Source: Fulvivirga sediminis (GTDB lineage Bacteria > Bacteroidota > Bacteroidia > Cytophagales > Cyclobacteriaceae). From it: DNA of 64,000 nucleotides. Below the pieces are notes generated by a model. That model was not told the origin of the DNA, did no database searches, and saw only the letters and a list, made by a program, of their open reading frames with translations. Where the stretch lies: the NCBI RefSeq assembly GCF_016757215.1, contig NZ_JAESIY010000013.1, positions 1-64,000 on the forward strand. Reading direction: 5' to 3'. A program made the position numbers and the translations under genes. The first letter of the stretch is position 1. Every line of letters starts with the position of its first letter. This document shows, piece by piece, positions 43,120 through 52,095 of the stretch.

Positions 43120-44145
43120 TCACTCCCCTTCCTTCACCCCGAAAATAGTCTCGAGTTTAGGCTTAGTGTTACCATCTGAAATAAGAATTAGATAATCTCC
43201 TGCGCTAATCATCTGGCCTTTACTAGGGTTTTTAATAATTTTCCCATGGCTGACCATACCAATGGCTACCGCATTAAACTTCTCTTTGAGTTCATGAAAG
43301 GCATCCATATACTCTGCACCAGCCAGCTTATTATCTTTCAAAATTCTATATTGTTGAATGTCAGAATCAAAGCCTGAAATACTAGTAGTAATAAGATCTT
43401 CTGTATAAGAAGCCACAAATGGCTCAAAAATATAGCTAGCCACCAGGCGAGAGGCTACTTCACTCTGTGAAATTACGTAGCGAATTCCCGCATTTACAAA
43501 AGTATCTTTGAGTTCTGGATTAATACAGGTAACTACGATATTGCTATTAGGATAGGCCTTCTTCAAGTTAAGTACAAATACCAGAGTTTTAGTATCTTCC
43601 TCAAAGTTCACATATACGCCTTTGGATTTTTTAATATTGACCTTGTCGTAAGCTTCCATATTATAATAATCAGCAAAAAGACAGAAACAATTATCTCCCG
43701 GAAACACATCTTTTATAAGGTCCACATCTGCTTTTGAGTTAACCACAAAGGCAACTTTATGACCAGAATTAAATATTTGTTCTGCCACTTGCCTCCCAAA
43801 GGAGTTCCAGCCAATTATAATATAATGTCCGTCAAAGTCTGTACCCCAGAAACCATATTTTTTCTTTTCCATATACTGATTAAATTTACTGGTGATCTCG
43901 CCTATTACATAACCTAATACGCCTATACTTCCTATTATTACAATCAATCCCACTACCTTCCCGATAGGCGTAACAGGATAAAAATCTCCATACCCTACCG
44001 TAGTAAGCGTAACTATGGCATACCAAAATGCATCTGAAATACTCTTAATATTAGCATCTGGAGACTGCTTCTCCACCACTCCGATCAGGCAAATAACACC
44101 GATGTAGGCGAGTGACGCTAAAATATAGTATTTCCATTTTTTCAT
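43120..44145 (-). CDS. Potassium channel with RCK (TrkA-N/TrkA-C) domains
   Basis: 341 residues. TM1 (ILASLAYIGVICLIGVV), pore helix and selectivity filter TLTTVGYGDFYPVT, TM2 (VGLIVIIGSIGVLGYVIG), then an RCK/TrkA-N Rossmann domain from about 108 (HYIIIGWNSFGRQVAEQIF) and a TrkA-C domain at the end (AGDYLILISDGNTKP). Such two-TM channels open on binding Ca2+, nucleotides or other ligands to RCK. It closes the operon with the polyamine genes, and polyamines are known pore blockers of K+ channels, so a functional link is conceivable. Confidence 0.9.
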   Translation of the reverse strand: MKKWKYYILASLAYIGVICLIGVVEKQSPDANIKSISDAFWYAIVTLTTVGYGDFYPVTPIGKVVGLIVIIGSIGVLGYVIGEITSKFNQYMEKKKYGFWGTDFDGHYIIIGWNSFGRQVAEQIFNSGHKVAFVVNSKADVDLIKDVFPGDNCFCLFADYYNMEAYDKVNIKKSKGVYVNFEEDTKTLVFVLNLKKAYPNSNIVVTCINPELKDTFVNAGIRYVISQSEVASRLVASYIFEPFVASYTEDLITTSISGFDSDIQQYRILKDNKLAGAEYMDAFHELKEKFNAVAIGMVSHGKIIKNPSKGQMISAGDYLILISDGNTKPKLETIFGVKEGE

Positions 44146-44162
44146 GTATTTTTATTTTTTTA

Positions 44163-44537
44163 TCATGAGTCTCCGGGACTACTCTCAGTCATTTCTGGTG
44201 TTTCCCATTTGATTTCGAAATCCATAAGCCCAACTTGCTCTCTAAACAGGTTCGTCTTATCCTTATTACAGCCACTGAGTTCTATATAACACCATCCGTT
44301 TTGAGGAAAAGTATGAATAGCCAAGTGTGATTCAGCCAAAAGCCAAATAGCTGTGTAGCCCTGAACTGGGAAAAAATATTCAGAAAAATTTAGCACATGA
44401 AATTCGGTGCTGCTCAGCAACTTATCAAAAGTTTCTTTTAAATATTCAGGCTCTATGGTTTTTATCCATAACCGAAGGCTATAGATATGCGCCGTTACTG
44501 ACTTATGCTGTGGTGTAATGTGCTCCATATCTTCCAT
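44163..44537 (-). CDS. speD: S-adenosylmethionine decarboxylase proenzyme (SpeD-like)
   Basis: 124 residues, typical for the small bacterial AdoMetDC proenzymes. The self-cleavage site Glu-Ser and catalytic His are in LLAESHLAIHTFPQ, and the catalytic Cys in ELSGCNKD. Cleavage would turn the Ser into the pyruvoyl cofactor, giving decarboxylated AdoMet, the aminopropyl donor for spermidine synthesis. It shares a base with the aminopropyltransferase-like gene just upstream, so both enzymes of the pathway are made together. The divergent sequence around the site leaves activity to be shown. Confidence 0.85.
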   Translation of the reverse strand: MEDMEHITPQHKSVTAHIYSLRLWIKTIEPEYLKETFDKLLSSTEFHVLNFSEYFFPVQGYTAIWLLAESHLAIHTFPQNGWCYIELSGCNKDKTNLFREQVGLMDFEIKWETPEMTESSPGDS

Positions 44538-46102
44538 TAGTATAAATCCCAGTTCCCTTTTAAGTAATATTTATAAAGCACCGGATCATGTATTCGATTA
44601 ACCTTCACTGGGCCTTTATTATCTCCCACATAAATATCTTTTCCAAAAGAAGTAATAAGCTGCATGGCTTCATGGTCTATCCATTGAGTATCTACAGAAA
44701 ACTGAAGCTTTTGCAAGGTGTTCTTCAGATCCTGATAAGGACTAGCCTTTTGACCTAAGCTCCAGCCCCACTCTCCCATTGTAACTACCTGGTTGTGTAA
44801 TGGCACTGTAGTGAACCCGGCCTCTTTCATGGTTTTCCCTATGCATAAGAATGCTTTAGTGGCAAAATAAGGGCTACCTGCCTGAGTTACAATAACCCCC
44901 TGAGGTCTTAGCAGCTTATAGCAACTTTTATAAAACTCATAACTATACAGCCTGCCTAGCTCCACTGTACGAGGATCTGGTAAGTCAATAAAAATAGCAT
45001 CGTAAAACGAAGTATCATTCTGTATAAACTGATAGCCATCTGTATTAATGATATTTACCTTCTCATTATTAAGAGAATTATGATTAAGCTCTGTGAGTAT
45101 AGGGTTATTTTGCCCCAAGGCAGTCATAGCAGGATCTAAATCTACCAAAGTGATATTTTTAACACTAGGATATTTCAATATCTCCCTGGCAGCACAGCCA
45201 TCACCACCACCTAATATTAATATATTTTCAGGATGTGGGTGCAAGGTGAGTGCCGGGTGCACCAATGGCTCATGATACATCACTTCATCTCTGGTAGAAA
45301 GCTGCTGATTTCCATTTAGATAAAGCCAGTAATCATCCTTCCATTGAGTCATGACTATTCGCTGATAGGCGGTCTGTTTAGTATATACCACCTTATCCTT
45401 GTACTTAGACTGCTCACCATACAAAATGACAGGTTTAGTTACTAGGAGCCCAGCCACCAGAATAACTAATATAGCTGAAGCAGAAGGCAGTAATAGTTTC
45501 TTATCTGAATCGCTCATCACTTTTCTTAGAGAAATAATCAACGCGATAGCTACCAGTAAGTTAACCAGCCCTAAAACAAATGGGGTGTACATGAGCCCCA
45601 ACACCGGCAAGCCTATAAAAGCAAAGAATACACCTCCTAAGAGACTACCGTAATAGTCATTTTCCAATATCCCTGAAATATTATACTTCAGCTCTTCAAA
45701 CTCATTATTAATACGTACTACTAGGGGTACTTCCATACCTATAAGCATACCTATACCTATGGAAAGAACGTATATTAAAGTCTCATAAGATGTACTCCAA
45801 GCGGACATGGTATACACAGATAATGGAGCAAAAGAAACCAGCAGAGATAAGGCAAATTCTACAATTAGAAACCATTTTAGCAAGTGCTGATTAAACACTT
45901 TACTGATTCGGCTACCCACTCCCATTGAGAAGAGCATCAGAGAGATAATCATAACCCACTGAAAAATAGAATCTCCTAAAAAATAGGTAGCCAGTGTAGA
46001 AAGTATGTATTCTGCCACTACACCTGAAAAGCCTGTAGCAAAAATGGCTGCTTTTAACAGCGTTGACCTACGGCCAAGTATATTTTTTATCCGTCCCTTC
46101 AA
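44537..46102 (-). CDS. Membrane-fused aminopropyltransferase (spermidine-synthase-like)
   Basis: 521 residues. The N-terminal half (about 12-220) has six to seven hydrophobic helices (FSGVVAEYILSTLATYFLG, LLVSFAPLSVYTM, LLVAIALIISL and others). The C-terminal half is a spermidine-synthase fold: ILILGGGDGCAAREILKY, VDLDPAMTALG, FDAIFIDLPDPR-like and YSYEFYKSCYKLLRPQG, with the Asp of the LPDP motif in place. Membrane-fused spermidine synthases exist in many bacteria. It sits between DUF350 and speD in the PspA operon, so it may make polyamines at the membrane. Confidence 0.85.
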   Translation of the reverse strand: MKGRIKNILGRRSTLLKAAIFATGFSGVVAEYILSTLATYFLGDSIFQWVMIISLMLFSMGVGSRISKVFNQHLLKWFLIVEFALSLLVSFAPLSVYTMSAWSTSYETLIYVLSIGIGMLIGMEVPLVVRINNEFEELKYNISGILENDYYGSLLGGVFFAFIGLPVLGLMYTPFVLGLVNLLVAIALIISLRKVMSDSDKKLLLPSASAILVILVAGLLVTKPVILYGEQSKYKDKVVYTKQTAYQRIVMTQWKDDYWLYLNGNQQLSTRDEVMYHEPLVHPALTLHPHPENILILGGGDGCAAREILKYPSVKNITLVDLDPAMTALGQNNPILTELNHNSLNNEKVNIINTDGYQFIQNDTSFYDAIFIDLPDPRTVELGRLYSYEFYKSCYKLLRPQGVIVTQAGSPYFATKAFLCIGKTMKEAGFTTVPLHNQVVTMGEWGWSLGQKASPYQDLKNTLQKLQFSVDTQWIDHEAMQLITSFGKDIYVGDNKGPVKVNRIHDPVLYKYYLKGNWDLY

Positions 46103-46124
46103 TATTTACAATCCCTCTTTTCCT

Positions 46125-46994
46125 CTACAAACACCAAGTGATAAGCACAGAGCCGCCTATGTAAGCAAAAGCTTCTATTATGGCTGCACCTATATTGGGC
46201 TTCTCCTGATTCACGATTTCATCGGTTAGATTTTCACCCGGCAGCAAAATTTTATCGGTAATGTATCTCATCACTGGCAATAAAATAAGACCAGCCACCA
46301 CTTCTAGCCCTGCCTCAGAGAGGGTGGCATCCCAGCTTTCAAACTCACCCATCAGGCCAAATTTGATAAGGTTACCCATAGCTACCAATGCACCGGCAAA
46401 ACCAATACCCACTGCCACATTATCTTTTTCTATATGCTCATGAATATCATAAGGAGTGATAAGATTATATACCCAACCTGTAAGCAACAGGGCCAGCTGA
46501 CCTAAAAACCAGAAAGCAAGCGCCGAAATGATACCCGCAGAGATACTGCTACTTTCTCCAGTAACGGCCCCGAAGATAATAAGACCAGAAGCAATAGAAA
46601 CAGCAGCTTCTACTATGCCTGTGCCTTCATTCTGATCTTCAATAATCTCTTTTCTTACTGAAAAACGGCTTAATAAAACCTTATCTGTTATAATAATGGA
46701 AATATTTAGCAATACTATCGCCAGTGCTCCATAAATAGAAATCACTATTACATCATTCCATAGCCCTTGAGATGGCCCTACTATAGCACTACCTATAGCT
46801 ATTAACAGCCCCACAAAGTAGCCCACGTGTGATAAGCTAAAAGCCAGGTTATCTTTTTTAACCAGCTCCTCTTTTACATTTATGGAACGATGCAATAACT
46901 GATAGACAAACTTGCCTATTAAGAAAAAAATGAAAGCCAGAGCTATGTATATAACGGCCTCATATACTACAAATGAAAATTCAGAGAGACTCAT
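46125..46994 (-). CDS. DUF350 membrane protein (YjfL-like, duplicated)
   Basis: 289 residues with seven to eight hydrophobic helices in two similar halves (VIYIALAFIFFLIGKFVYQL; VGYFVGLLIAIGSAIVG; then IVEAAVSIASGLIIFGAV; VAVGIGFAGALVAMGNLI). DUF350 units of about 60 residues have the conserved (D/N)N(P/L)A-type turn, here KKDNLAFSLS and EKDNVAVGIG. E. coli YjfL is in an operon with a PspA homologue, as here. Function unknown; a membrane-stress component. Confidence 0.82.
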   Translation of the reverse strand: MSLSEFSFVVYEAVIYIALAFIFFLIGKFVYQLLHRSINVKEELVKKDNLAFSLSHVGYFVGLLIAIGSAIVGPSQGLWNDVIVISIYGALAIVLLNISIIITDKVLLSRFSVRKEIIEDQNEGTGIVEAAVSIASGLIIFGAVTGESSSISAGIISALAFWFLGQLALLLTGWVYNLITPYDIHEHIEKDNVAVGIGFAGALVAMGNLIKFGLMGEFESWDATLSEAGLEVVAGLILLPVMRYITDKILLPGENLTDEIVNQEKPNIGAAIIEAFAYIGGSVLITWCL

Positions 46995-47024
46995 AAATTA
47001 TTAATATTTTCAATATGGAGTGTA

Positions 47025-47888
47025 TTATTTACCAAATCCGCCACTTCTAGACCTAAACGATGATCCGGATGATGACCTTGAAGAACTGCGAGATGTTCTG
47101 CTATAGCTGCTTCCTGATGAATATTTTCTAGAGCTAGAAGCAGAAGTAGATCTCGATACTCGGTTCCTCACCTTATCCTTAAAAGTAGGTGGTTTAGATG
47201 CCCAGGTGGTATTTCTTCCTGAGCTGGAAGAGGTATAATTCTTTGTTCCATAGATGGTTCTGCCTGAAGGGCCATAATATGACCTGCCCCTTCCATAATA
47301 ACCTCCATAGTAATCATCCCAATAAGATCTTCTTACAGGGTAACTCATCATATTAAACATAGAGCTAAGAAAGGCGTATTTACCATAAAACTCCCAGAAG
47401 GAAGATCCATTTCTATTCACCCAATGTCCATATTTCTGATTACCAACATAGTTAGTATACCCCGCAGGAGCAGCTTGCTTATGAACCACACCATCTTTTT
47501 TAGAGGCGATCTCCATTCCCATGTCATTCAGATGCTGCTTAAAAAAACCAGCAGACACAGGGTACCACTCCGTTTCTCTTGCCTGTACAGTGTCTGGCTT
47601 CTCTACCACTACTCTGTACTTATGTTTATAGCTATCTCCAGAGTCACCAGCATCCATATCATATAAAATAATAGAGAAATTCTGTTCGTCAGAAAGAGAT
47701 TTTATTAACTCATCTACAGGAGACTTTTCCCAGTTTTCCATCTGTCCTGAGTCTCTGTAATCATTACCGCTGCTACTACAAGCTTTTATAACTACAAAGC
47801 CTATAATTACCACAATAATGAGTTTTACAAATCCATTGTTCATTTTTTTCTTTTTAGTATTAGTGGGGCCATTTTCATGATCAGCCAC
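47025..47888 (-). CDS. Membrane-anchored protein with Tyr/Ser/Arg-rich low-complexity tail
   Basis: 287 residues. A basic N-terminus, one membrane helix (FVKLIIVVIIGFVVIKAC), a folded region of about 100 residues and a disordered tail of Tyr-Gly and Ser-Arg repeats ending RSRSGGFGK. No known domain is named here, but its place between DUF4178 and DUF350 and the Gly/Arg/Ser-rich tail suggests a coordinated envelope component. The end SGGFGK-like tail recurs in proteins of such operons, from memory and not verified. Confidence 0.55.
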   Translation of the reverse strand: MADHENGPTNTKKKKMNNGFVKLIIVVIIGFVVIKACSSSGNDYRDSGQMENWEKSPVDELIKSLSDEQNFSIILYDMDAGDSGDSYKHKYRVVVEKPDTVQARETEWYPVSAGFFKQHLNDMGMEIASKKDGVVHKQAAPAGYTNYVGNQKYGHWVNRNGSSFWEFYGKYAFLSSMFNMMSYPVRRSYWDDYYGGYYGRGRSYYGPSGRTIYGTKNYTSSSSGRNTTWASKPPTFKDKVRNRVSRSTSASSSRKYSSGSSYSRTSRSSSRSSSGSSFRSRSGGFGK

Positions 47889-47894
47889 TCTCGT

Positions 47895-48449
47895 TCATGT
47901 ATCTCCTGAAGGTAATATATTAGAGATTTCAAATTCTTTTATATATTTCCCTGCTGAAGCTTCAAACTCTTTTTCGCCCCATTGCTCTACAGTAAGTATA
48001 TATTCCCCGTTTGAATCTTCATAATCCCAAGACACAAACTCTTCCCAATCGTCACTTCTTCCTATATCATGAAAATATCCGGGAGATTCTTCTTCCAGAT
48101 AGTAAGTTCTGCCATCATAAGTTAATTCAGAAGGAGGCTTTTGCTCAGACATCAGTTTATCTACCACTTCTGAACCAAGCGCCCTCACTTTGATTTTTGA
48201 TGAAACAGACAGTTCGAGCTCATCATCTTCTTCTAAAGATAAAAAGAGGGACTTTTCTCCATTGCTGATCTTATACTCTCGGCTGAAATAATTATCACCC
48301 CAATCGTATTCATAAATATTATTGACCTCCCAGGTAGAGAGATCATAATCAAACACAAACCCTACATCTAAGTCCTGCACCCTGATATCTGTACTATCAT
48401 AGTGCGGCTCTTTATCTTTTTTTCCGAAGAGGTTATCAAACAAGCCCAT
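47895..48449 (-). CDS. DUF4178 domain protein
   Basis: 184 residues. N-terminal MGLFDNLFGKK, then a beta-rich region with ISNGEKSLFLSLEEDDEL, LTYDGRTYYLEEES and WDYEDSNGEYILTVEQWG, matching the DUF4178 pattern of a small barrel. Found with PspA, DUF350 and polyamine genes in other bacteria. Cytosolic or peripheral. Stop and start distances of 6 and 15 bases to the neighbours indicate one operon. Confidence 0.75.
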   Translation of the reverse strand: MGLFDNLFGKKDKEPHYDSTDIRVQDLDVGFVFDYDLSTWEVNNIYEYDWGDNYFSREYKISNGEKSLFLSLEEDDELELSVSSKIKVRALGSEVVDKLMSEQKPPSELTYDGRTYYLEEESPGYFHDIGRSDDWEEFVSWDYEDSNGEYILTVEQWGEKEFEASAGKYIKEFEISNILPSGDT

Positions 48450-48464
48450 TTGCTAATTATTTAA

Positions 48465-49172
48465 TTACTGTTCTTTGTTTTTCATCTTAGCCTTTAGCGC
48501 TTCTAATGAAGAAGATGCCTTGAATGACTTCTCATCCAGAGCAGAGTCTATCTCATCATCAAGGCTTTTGCTTTCATTAGCTATTTCGCCATAGGCTTCT
48601 GCCATAGCCTCTTGCTGAGCTACTTTCTCTTTCATTTTTTCCAGCATACTTACCGTGCTAGAACTGTCTATACCAGACATCTGCTTATTAATTTTTTGAG
48701 TAGCCTGACTCACGCGAGAACGAGCTTTTAGTGTTCGCAACTCATTTTCATATCTGGTTATTGAAGATTTTAACTTTTTCACATTAGCATCCAGCTGTGA
48801 AATATTGGTTTCAAAACGCTGCACCTCTTCTTCACTCCTTATAGCACTCTCAGTGGCTTCCTCTTTTCTTGTAAGTGCTTCAGTGGCTAACCTGTCAGCC
48901 TCCGCTGGATCTAAATCTCCTTTTTCAGCTCTTTGTAAAAGCATAATAGCCTTCTGCTCATAAGATTGTGCCGTAGCCTTATGGTCATTAAGATCCCTTT
49001 TGCTTCTTATTGCCATCGCTTTCACTTCGGCCAAAGCCTGCAAACTCTTATCTAGATCCAGCTTTAGATCCCTTATACCCTGCTCAGTCAATTTGATAGG
49101 GTCTTCTAATTTATCTATTGCCGCGTTAGTTTCGGCTTTACCGATAGTAAATAACCTGCTAAATATTCCCAT
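48465..49172 (-). CDS. PspA/IM30-family membrane-stress protein
   Basis: 235 residues. Begins MGIFSRLFTIGKAETNAAIDK, the amphipathic N-terminal helix and first helix of PspA/Vipp1, with LEDPIKLTEQGIRDLK next. The rest is a long coiled coil with few breaks (EEEVQRFETNISQLDANVKK) ending in a KNKEQ tail. PspA proteins polymerise on damaged membranes to seal leaks. It is the likely core of the eight-gene operon. Confidence 0.9.
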   Translation of the reverse strand: MGIFSRLFTIGKAETNAAIDKLEDPIKLTEQGIRDLKLDLDKSLQALAEVKAMAIRSKRDLNDHKATAQSYEQKAIMLLQRAEKGDLDPAEADRLATEALTRKEEATESAIRSEEEVQRFETNISQLDANVKKLKSSITRYENELRTLKARSRVSQATQKINKQMSGIDSSSTVSMLEKMKEKVAQQEAMAEAYGEIANESKSLDDEIDSALDEKSFKASSSLEALKAKMKNKEQ

Positions 49173-49183
49173 TCTTCTTACTT

Positions 49184-49579
49184 TTAATTTTTTGAAAATT
49201 CTATAATATCAGCTGCATACTCACTTAGCAATAACTCCAATGAGTTTAGCGTTCCTTCTAACTCGTTAAGATCAAGATTCTCCAGCTGCAAAGTATCTCT
49301 ATAAAGTACTTTAGTCCCAGACTCATCTAGCACAAAGGCTCCATGTATTATCTCTCTGTTCTTTTTAAGTAATTTCTCAAAAAGCTCTAATGACTTGTTT
49401 TTCACTTCGAAAAGTACCCCTTCAATAATCAAAATAGGATCTTCACAGTCTATGATAAGATTAGCTATGCCTGAGCCATCTTTCTCCACTACAAACAACT
49501 CATCCTGAGTGTCTTCATGAAGCAGGGTAAACTCAAGCTCCAATAAAAACGATTTTACTTTTTCAAAATTTGCACTCAT
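49184..49579 (-). CDS. YbjN-like small protein, first gene of the PspA operon
   Basis: 131 residues without signal or TM helix. Alternating helix-strand layout (FEKVKSFLLELEFTLLHED, LFVVEKDGSGIANLIIDCED, LELFEKLLKKNREIIHGAFV) resembles YbjN/type-III chaperone-like domains. It lies 12 bases upstream of pspA. A chaperone-like or regulatory partner of PspA is plausible. Confidence 0.65.
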   Translation of the reverse strand: MSANFEKVKSFLLELEFTLLHEDTQDELFVVEKDGSGIANLIIDCEDPILIIEGVLFEVKNKSLELFEKLLKKNREIIHGAFVLDESGTKVLYRDTLQLENLDLNELEGTLNSLELLLSEYAADIIEFSKN

Positions 49580-49726
49580 CTTTAACTAATATTTTAAAAT
49601 AACAAGTTTATATATTTATTGACAAACCACATAAATTTTAAGACAAATTCGGGCCATTGGTAATATTTGAACTTAAGCAGAACTACCTACTGATCAGCAG
49701 CACTATGCTCATCAACTATCATAATA

Positions 49727-50962
49727 TCACCTTTTACTAATAGCAGCCAACCTTGCTAGCAGTGGTGGATGGGAGTAATTTACAAAAACATAGGCCGGAT
49801 GCGGATATAAATTACTCAAATTATCAACCGAAAGCTTCTTTAATGCGGTACTTAACGAATCTCCATTATACGTATCTCGTGCAAAGGCATCAGCTTCATA
49901 CTCATTTTTTCGACTAAAAATATTCATAGCTATCCCCAACAAGGTGCTAATAGGAGAATAGAGTAATCCAAAAGCCAATAAATTTAAATGCACACCCATT
50001 TGCTCCGCACCAAGAGCTAGAGATAAGTTTTCATTATAAATCATCTTAGACATTAAGAATAACATTACTCCTATCTGTAGGATAGAAATAGCAAAGCCAT
50101 ACAAAATATGCTTTTTCTTAAAATGCCCCACCTCATGCGCCAAAATAGCCACCAACTCCTCATTAGTATGATTATTTATTAAAGTATCATACAGCACTAT
50201 CTTCTTTTTTTTGCCCAACCCAGAGAAGAAAGCATTCGCCTTATTAGACCTCTTAGAGCCATCTATTACATAAATACTATCTAAAGGAAAGTCTATCTTC
50301 TCACTATAAGTCTGTATAGCACTTTTGAGTTCTCCATCTTCCAGAGGGGTGAGTTTATTAAAGAGAGGTAAAATCAGTGATGTATAGAACATGTTCACAA
50401 ATAATATAAACACAGAAGCGACAAGCCAAAAATACAACCAGAAATTCTCTCCAATATTCAATATAAGGTACAGCAATGCACCTATTAATACGCATCCCAG
50501 TACGGCAGAAAGTACATATCCTTTTAATTTATCAAGCACAAATGTCTTGGGAGTAGTTTTATTAAATCCAAAACGCTCTTCTATCACAAAAGTACTATAC
50601 CATTGAAATGGTAGATTAACAACATCTGACACTACATATAGAACACCAAAATATGCTAATGAAAGCCATACTTCATTATCAAAATATGGTCTAAGTAGCT
50701 GATCCAGATAGCCAAAACCACCAAGTGAAAGCATTAAAAAAGAGATAATAAAACTGAAAGAAGACGTAATAAAGGAAAATTTACCCGATACCTTCTGATA
50801 CTCCTGCGACTTCCTGTATTTACTTTCATCATAAAAAGAAGCTATTTCTTCAGGTAAATCCACCCTTTTAGACTTATGGTTGAGGTAGTCTAATAGCTGA
50901 TCTACCATAAAATCTATAGTAATAATGCCTAAAATAATATAAAGAATAATATCTGGTGCCAT
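49727..50962 (-). CDS. M48 family metalloprotease (Ste24/CAAX-prenyl-protease-1-like)
   Basis: 411 residues. Several membrane helices in the first 220 residues (LSLAYFGVLYVVSDVVNLPF and others), then the HExxH zinc motif in LVAILAHEVGHFKKKH near 280 and the third ligand Glu in NEYEADAFA. This is the full-length Ste24 layout rather than the shorter HtpX form. In bacteria these enzymes remove damaged membrane proteins. It is 147 bases upstream of the PspA operon on the same strand, which fits a shared stress theme. Confidence 0.9.
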   Translation of the reverse strand: MAPDIILYIILGIITIDFMVDQLLDYLNHKSKRVDLPEEIASFYDESKYRKSQEYQKVSGKFSFITSSFSFIISFLMLSLGGFGYLDQLLRPYFDNEVWLSLAYFGVLYVVSDVVNLPFQWYSTFVIEERFGFNKTTPKTFVLDKLKGYVLSAVLGCVLIGALLYLILNIGENFWLYFWLVASVFILFVNMFYTSLILPLFNKLTPLEDGELKSAIQTYSEKIDFPLDSIYVIDGSKRSNKANAFFSGLGKKKKIVLYDTLINNHTNEELVAILAHEVGHFKKKHILYGFAISILQIGVMLFLMSKMIYNENLSLALGAEQMGVHLNLLAFGLLYSPISTLLGIAMNIFSRKNEYEADAFARDTYNGDSLSTALKKLSVDNLSNLYPHPAYVFVNYSHPPLLARLAAISKR

Positions 50963-51149
50963 TCTAAAGATCTATATAGTTAAGCCCAAATATAGTAAAG
51001 TTGAGGGAGAAGCCATTTTCTCATTTTGAAACACCATCCCAATCAGAGAAAATAAAAAATTACACCCAAAATATAATAAACTGAAATACAACACCTTATA
51101 AAGTGTGGTATACAAATTGGTGCTGCAGAATACAAATTAGCAAGTCTAA

Positions 51150-51278
51150 ATGAATAAACGCACAAACATATTTGAGAAAATAAAAATGATTATCAAACAT
51201 CCTTACTTCATACCCGTGGTGGTTTTTATTCTCGGAGTTATCACTATAACCGTAGAAATCTTACTTCTGATAGCTTAA
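51150..51278 (+). CDS. Possible 42-residue membrane protein
   Basis: Short frame with a basic start (MNKRTNIFEKIKMIIKHPYF) and one hydrophobic helix (VVVFILGVITITVEILLLIA). It is too short for an automatic gene call, but the basic-then-hydrophobic pattern and its place 108 bases ahead of sdhC look real. Function unknown. Confidence 0.4.
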   Translation: MNKRTNIFEKIKMIIKHPYFIPVVVFILGVITITVEILLLIA

Positions 51279-51313
51279 GTCTATTTAGAATGTTTTAAAA
51301 TAGCTCACCATGA

Positions 51314-51344
51314 TTGTTTGATTAGTTTTTGGCTTGTACCTTTG
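51314..51344 (+). promoter_or_regulatory. Promoter of the succinate dehydrogenase operon
   Basis: TTG (51314-51316), 20-base spacer and TACCTTTG (51337-51344) match the TTG/TAnnTTTG consensus. The start codon of sdhC is 42 bases downstream. It is one of the two best promoter matches in the window. Confidence 0.6.
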
Positions 51345-51386
51345 AGAACGTCAAAATGTTACAACTTAAACTATCAAATTATACAA

Positions 51387-52070
51387 ATGAGTTGGTTCAC
51401 GAACGCTATTTCTAGCTCCTTGGGAAGAAAACTTCTCATGGCTTTAACGGGATTATTCCTTATCGTATTTTTAGTGGTTCACTTAATTGGTAATTTCCAA
51501 TTATTACACCACGATGGTGGCGAGGCATTTAATATCTATGCCAAATTTATGACCTCCAATCCTCTTATCAAAACTACATCCTACTTACTTTACGCCACCT
51601 TCATTATCCACATAGTATGGGGTATCGGCTTGGTTATGAGTAATAAAAAGGCCAGGCCTGTGGGATATAATGTAACTAAAGGTTCTACAAATAGTACCTG
51701 GAGCTCTAGAAACATGGGCTTACTAGGCACTATTATTTTCATCTTTTTGGTAATACACCTTAAAAACTTTTGGTATGAAATGCACTGGGGAGGTATACCC
51801 ACTGTAGCGTATGCAGGAGAGTCTTACAATGACCTCTACACCGTAACAGCCACTGCATTTTCCGAATGGTGGATTGTAGCTATCTACACTGTTTCTATGA
51901 TTGCTCTCATGTTTCACCTATATCATGGGTTTAGCAGTGCTTTTCAAACTTTAGGGCTTAATCACCCTAAATACAATCCTTTAATTAAAGGTGTGGGATA
52001 TGGATTTGCCATTATTGTGCCGGCTCTTTTTGCCGTTATACCCATTATTATGTTTTATCAAAGTATTTAA
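51387..52070 (+). CDS. sdhC: Succinate dehydrogenase cytochrome b558 subunit
   Basis: 227 residues from the ATG at 51387 (an upstream frame extension to 51318 overlaps the promoter and is rejected). Five membrane helices (LLMALTGLFLIVFLVVHLIG; SYLLYATFIIHIVWGIG; GTIIFIFLVIHLKNF; IVAIYTVSMIALMFHLYHG; GFAIIVPALFAVIPIIM) with His residues in VVHLIGN, FIIHIVWG, FLVIHLKN and LYHGF as di-haem ligands. This is the single-anchor type, as in Bacillus and Bacteroidota. It anchors SdhAB and passes electrons to menaquinone. Confidence 0.93.
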   Translation: MSWFTNAISSSLGRKLLMALTGLFLIVFLVVHLIGNFQLLHHDGGEAFNIYAKFMTSNPLIKTTSYLLYATFIIHIVWGIGLVMSNKKARPVGYNVTKGSTNSTWSSRNMGLLGTIIFIFLVIHLKNFWYEMHWGGIPTVAYAGESYNDLYTVTATAFSEWWIVAIYTVSMIALMFHLYHGFSSAFQTLGLNHPKYNPLIKGVGYGFAIIVPALFAVIPIIMFYQSI

Positions 52071-52095
52071 AACAGAACTCTTAAAAGCTTGATAG

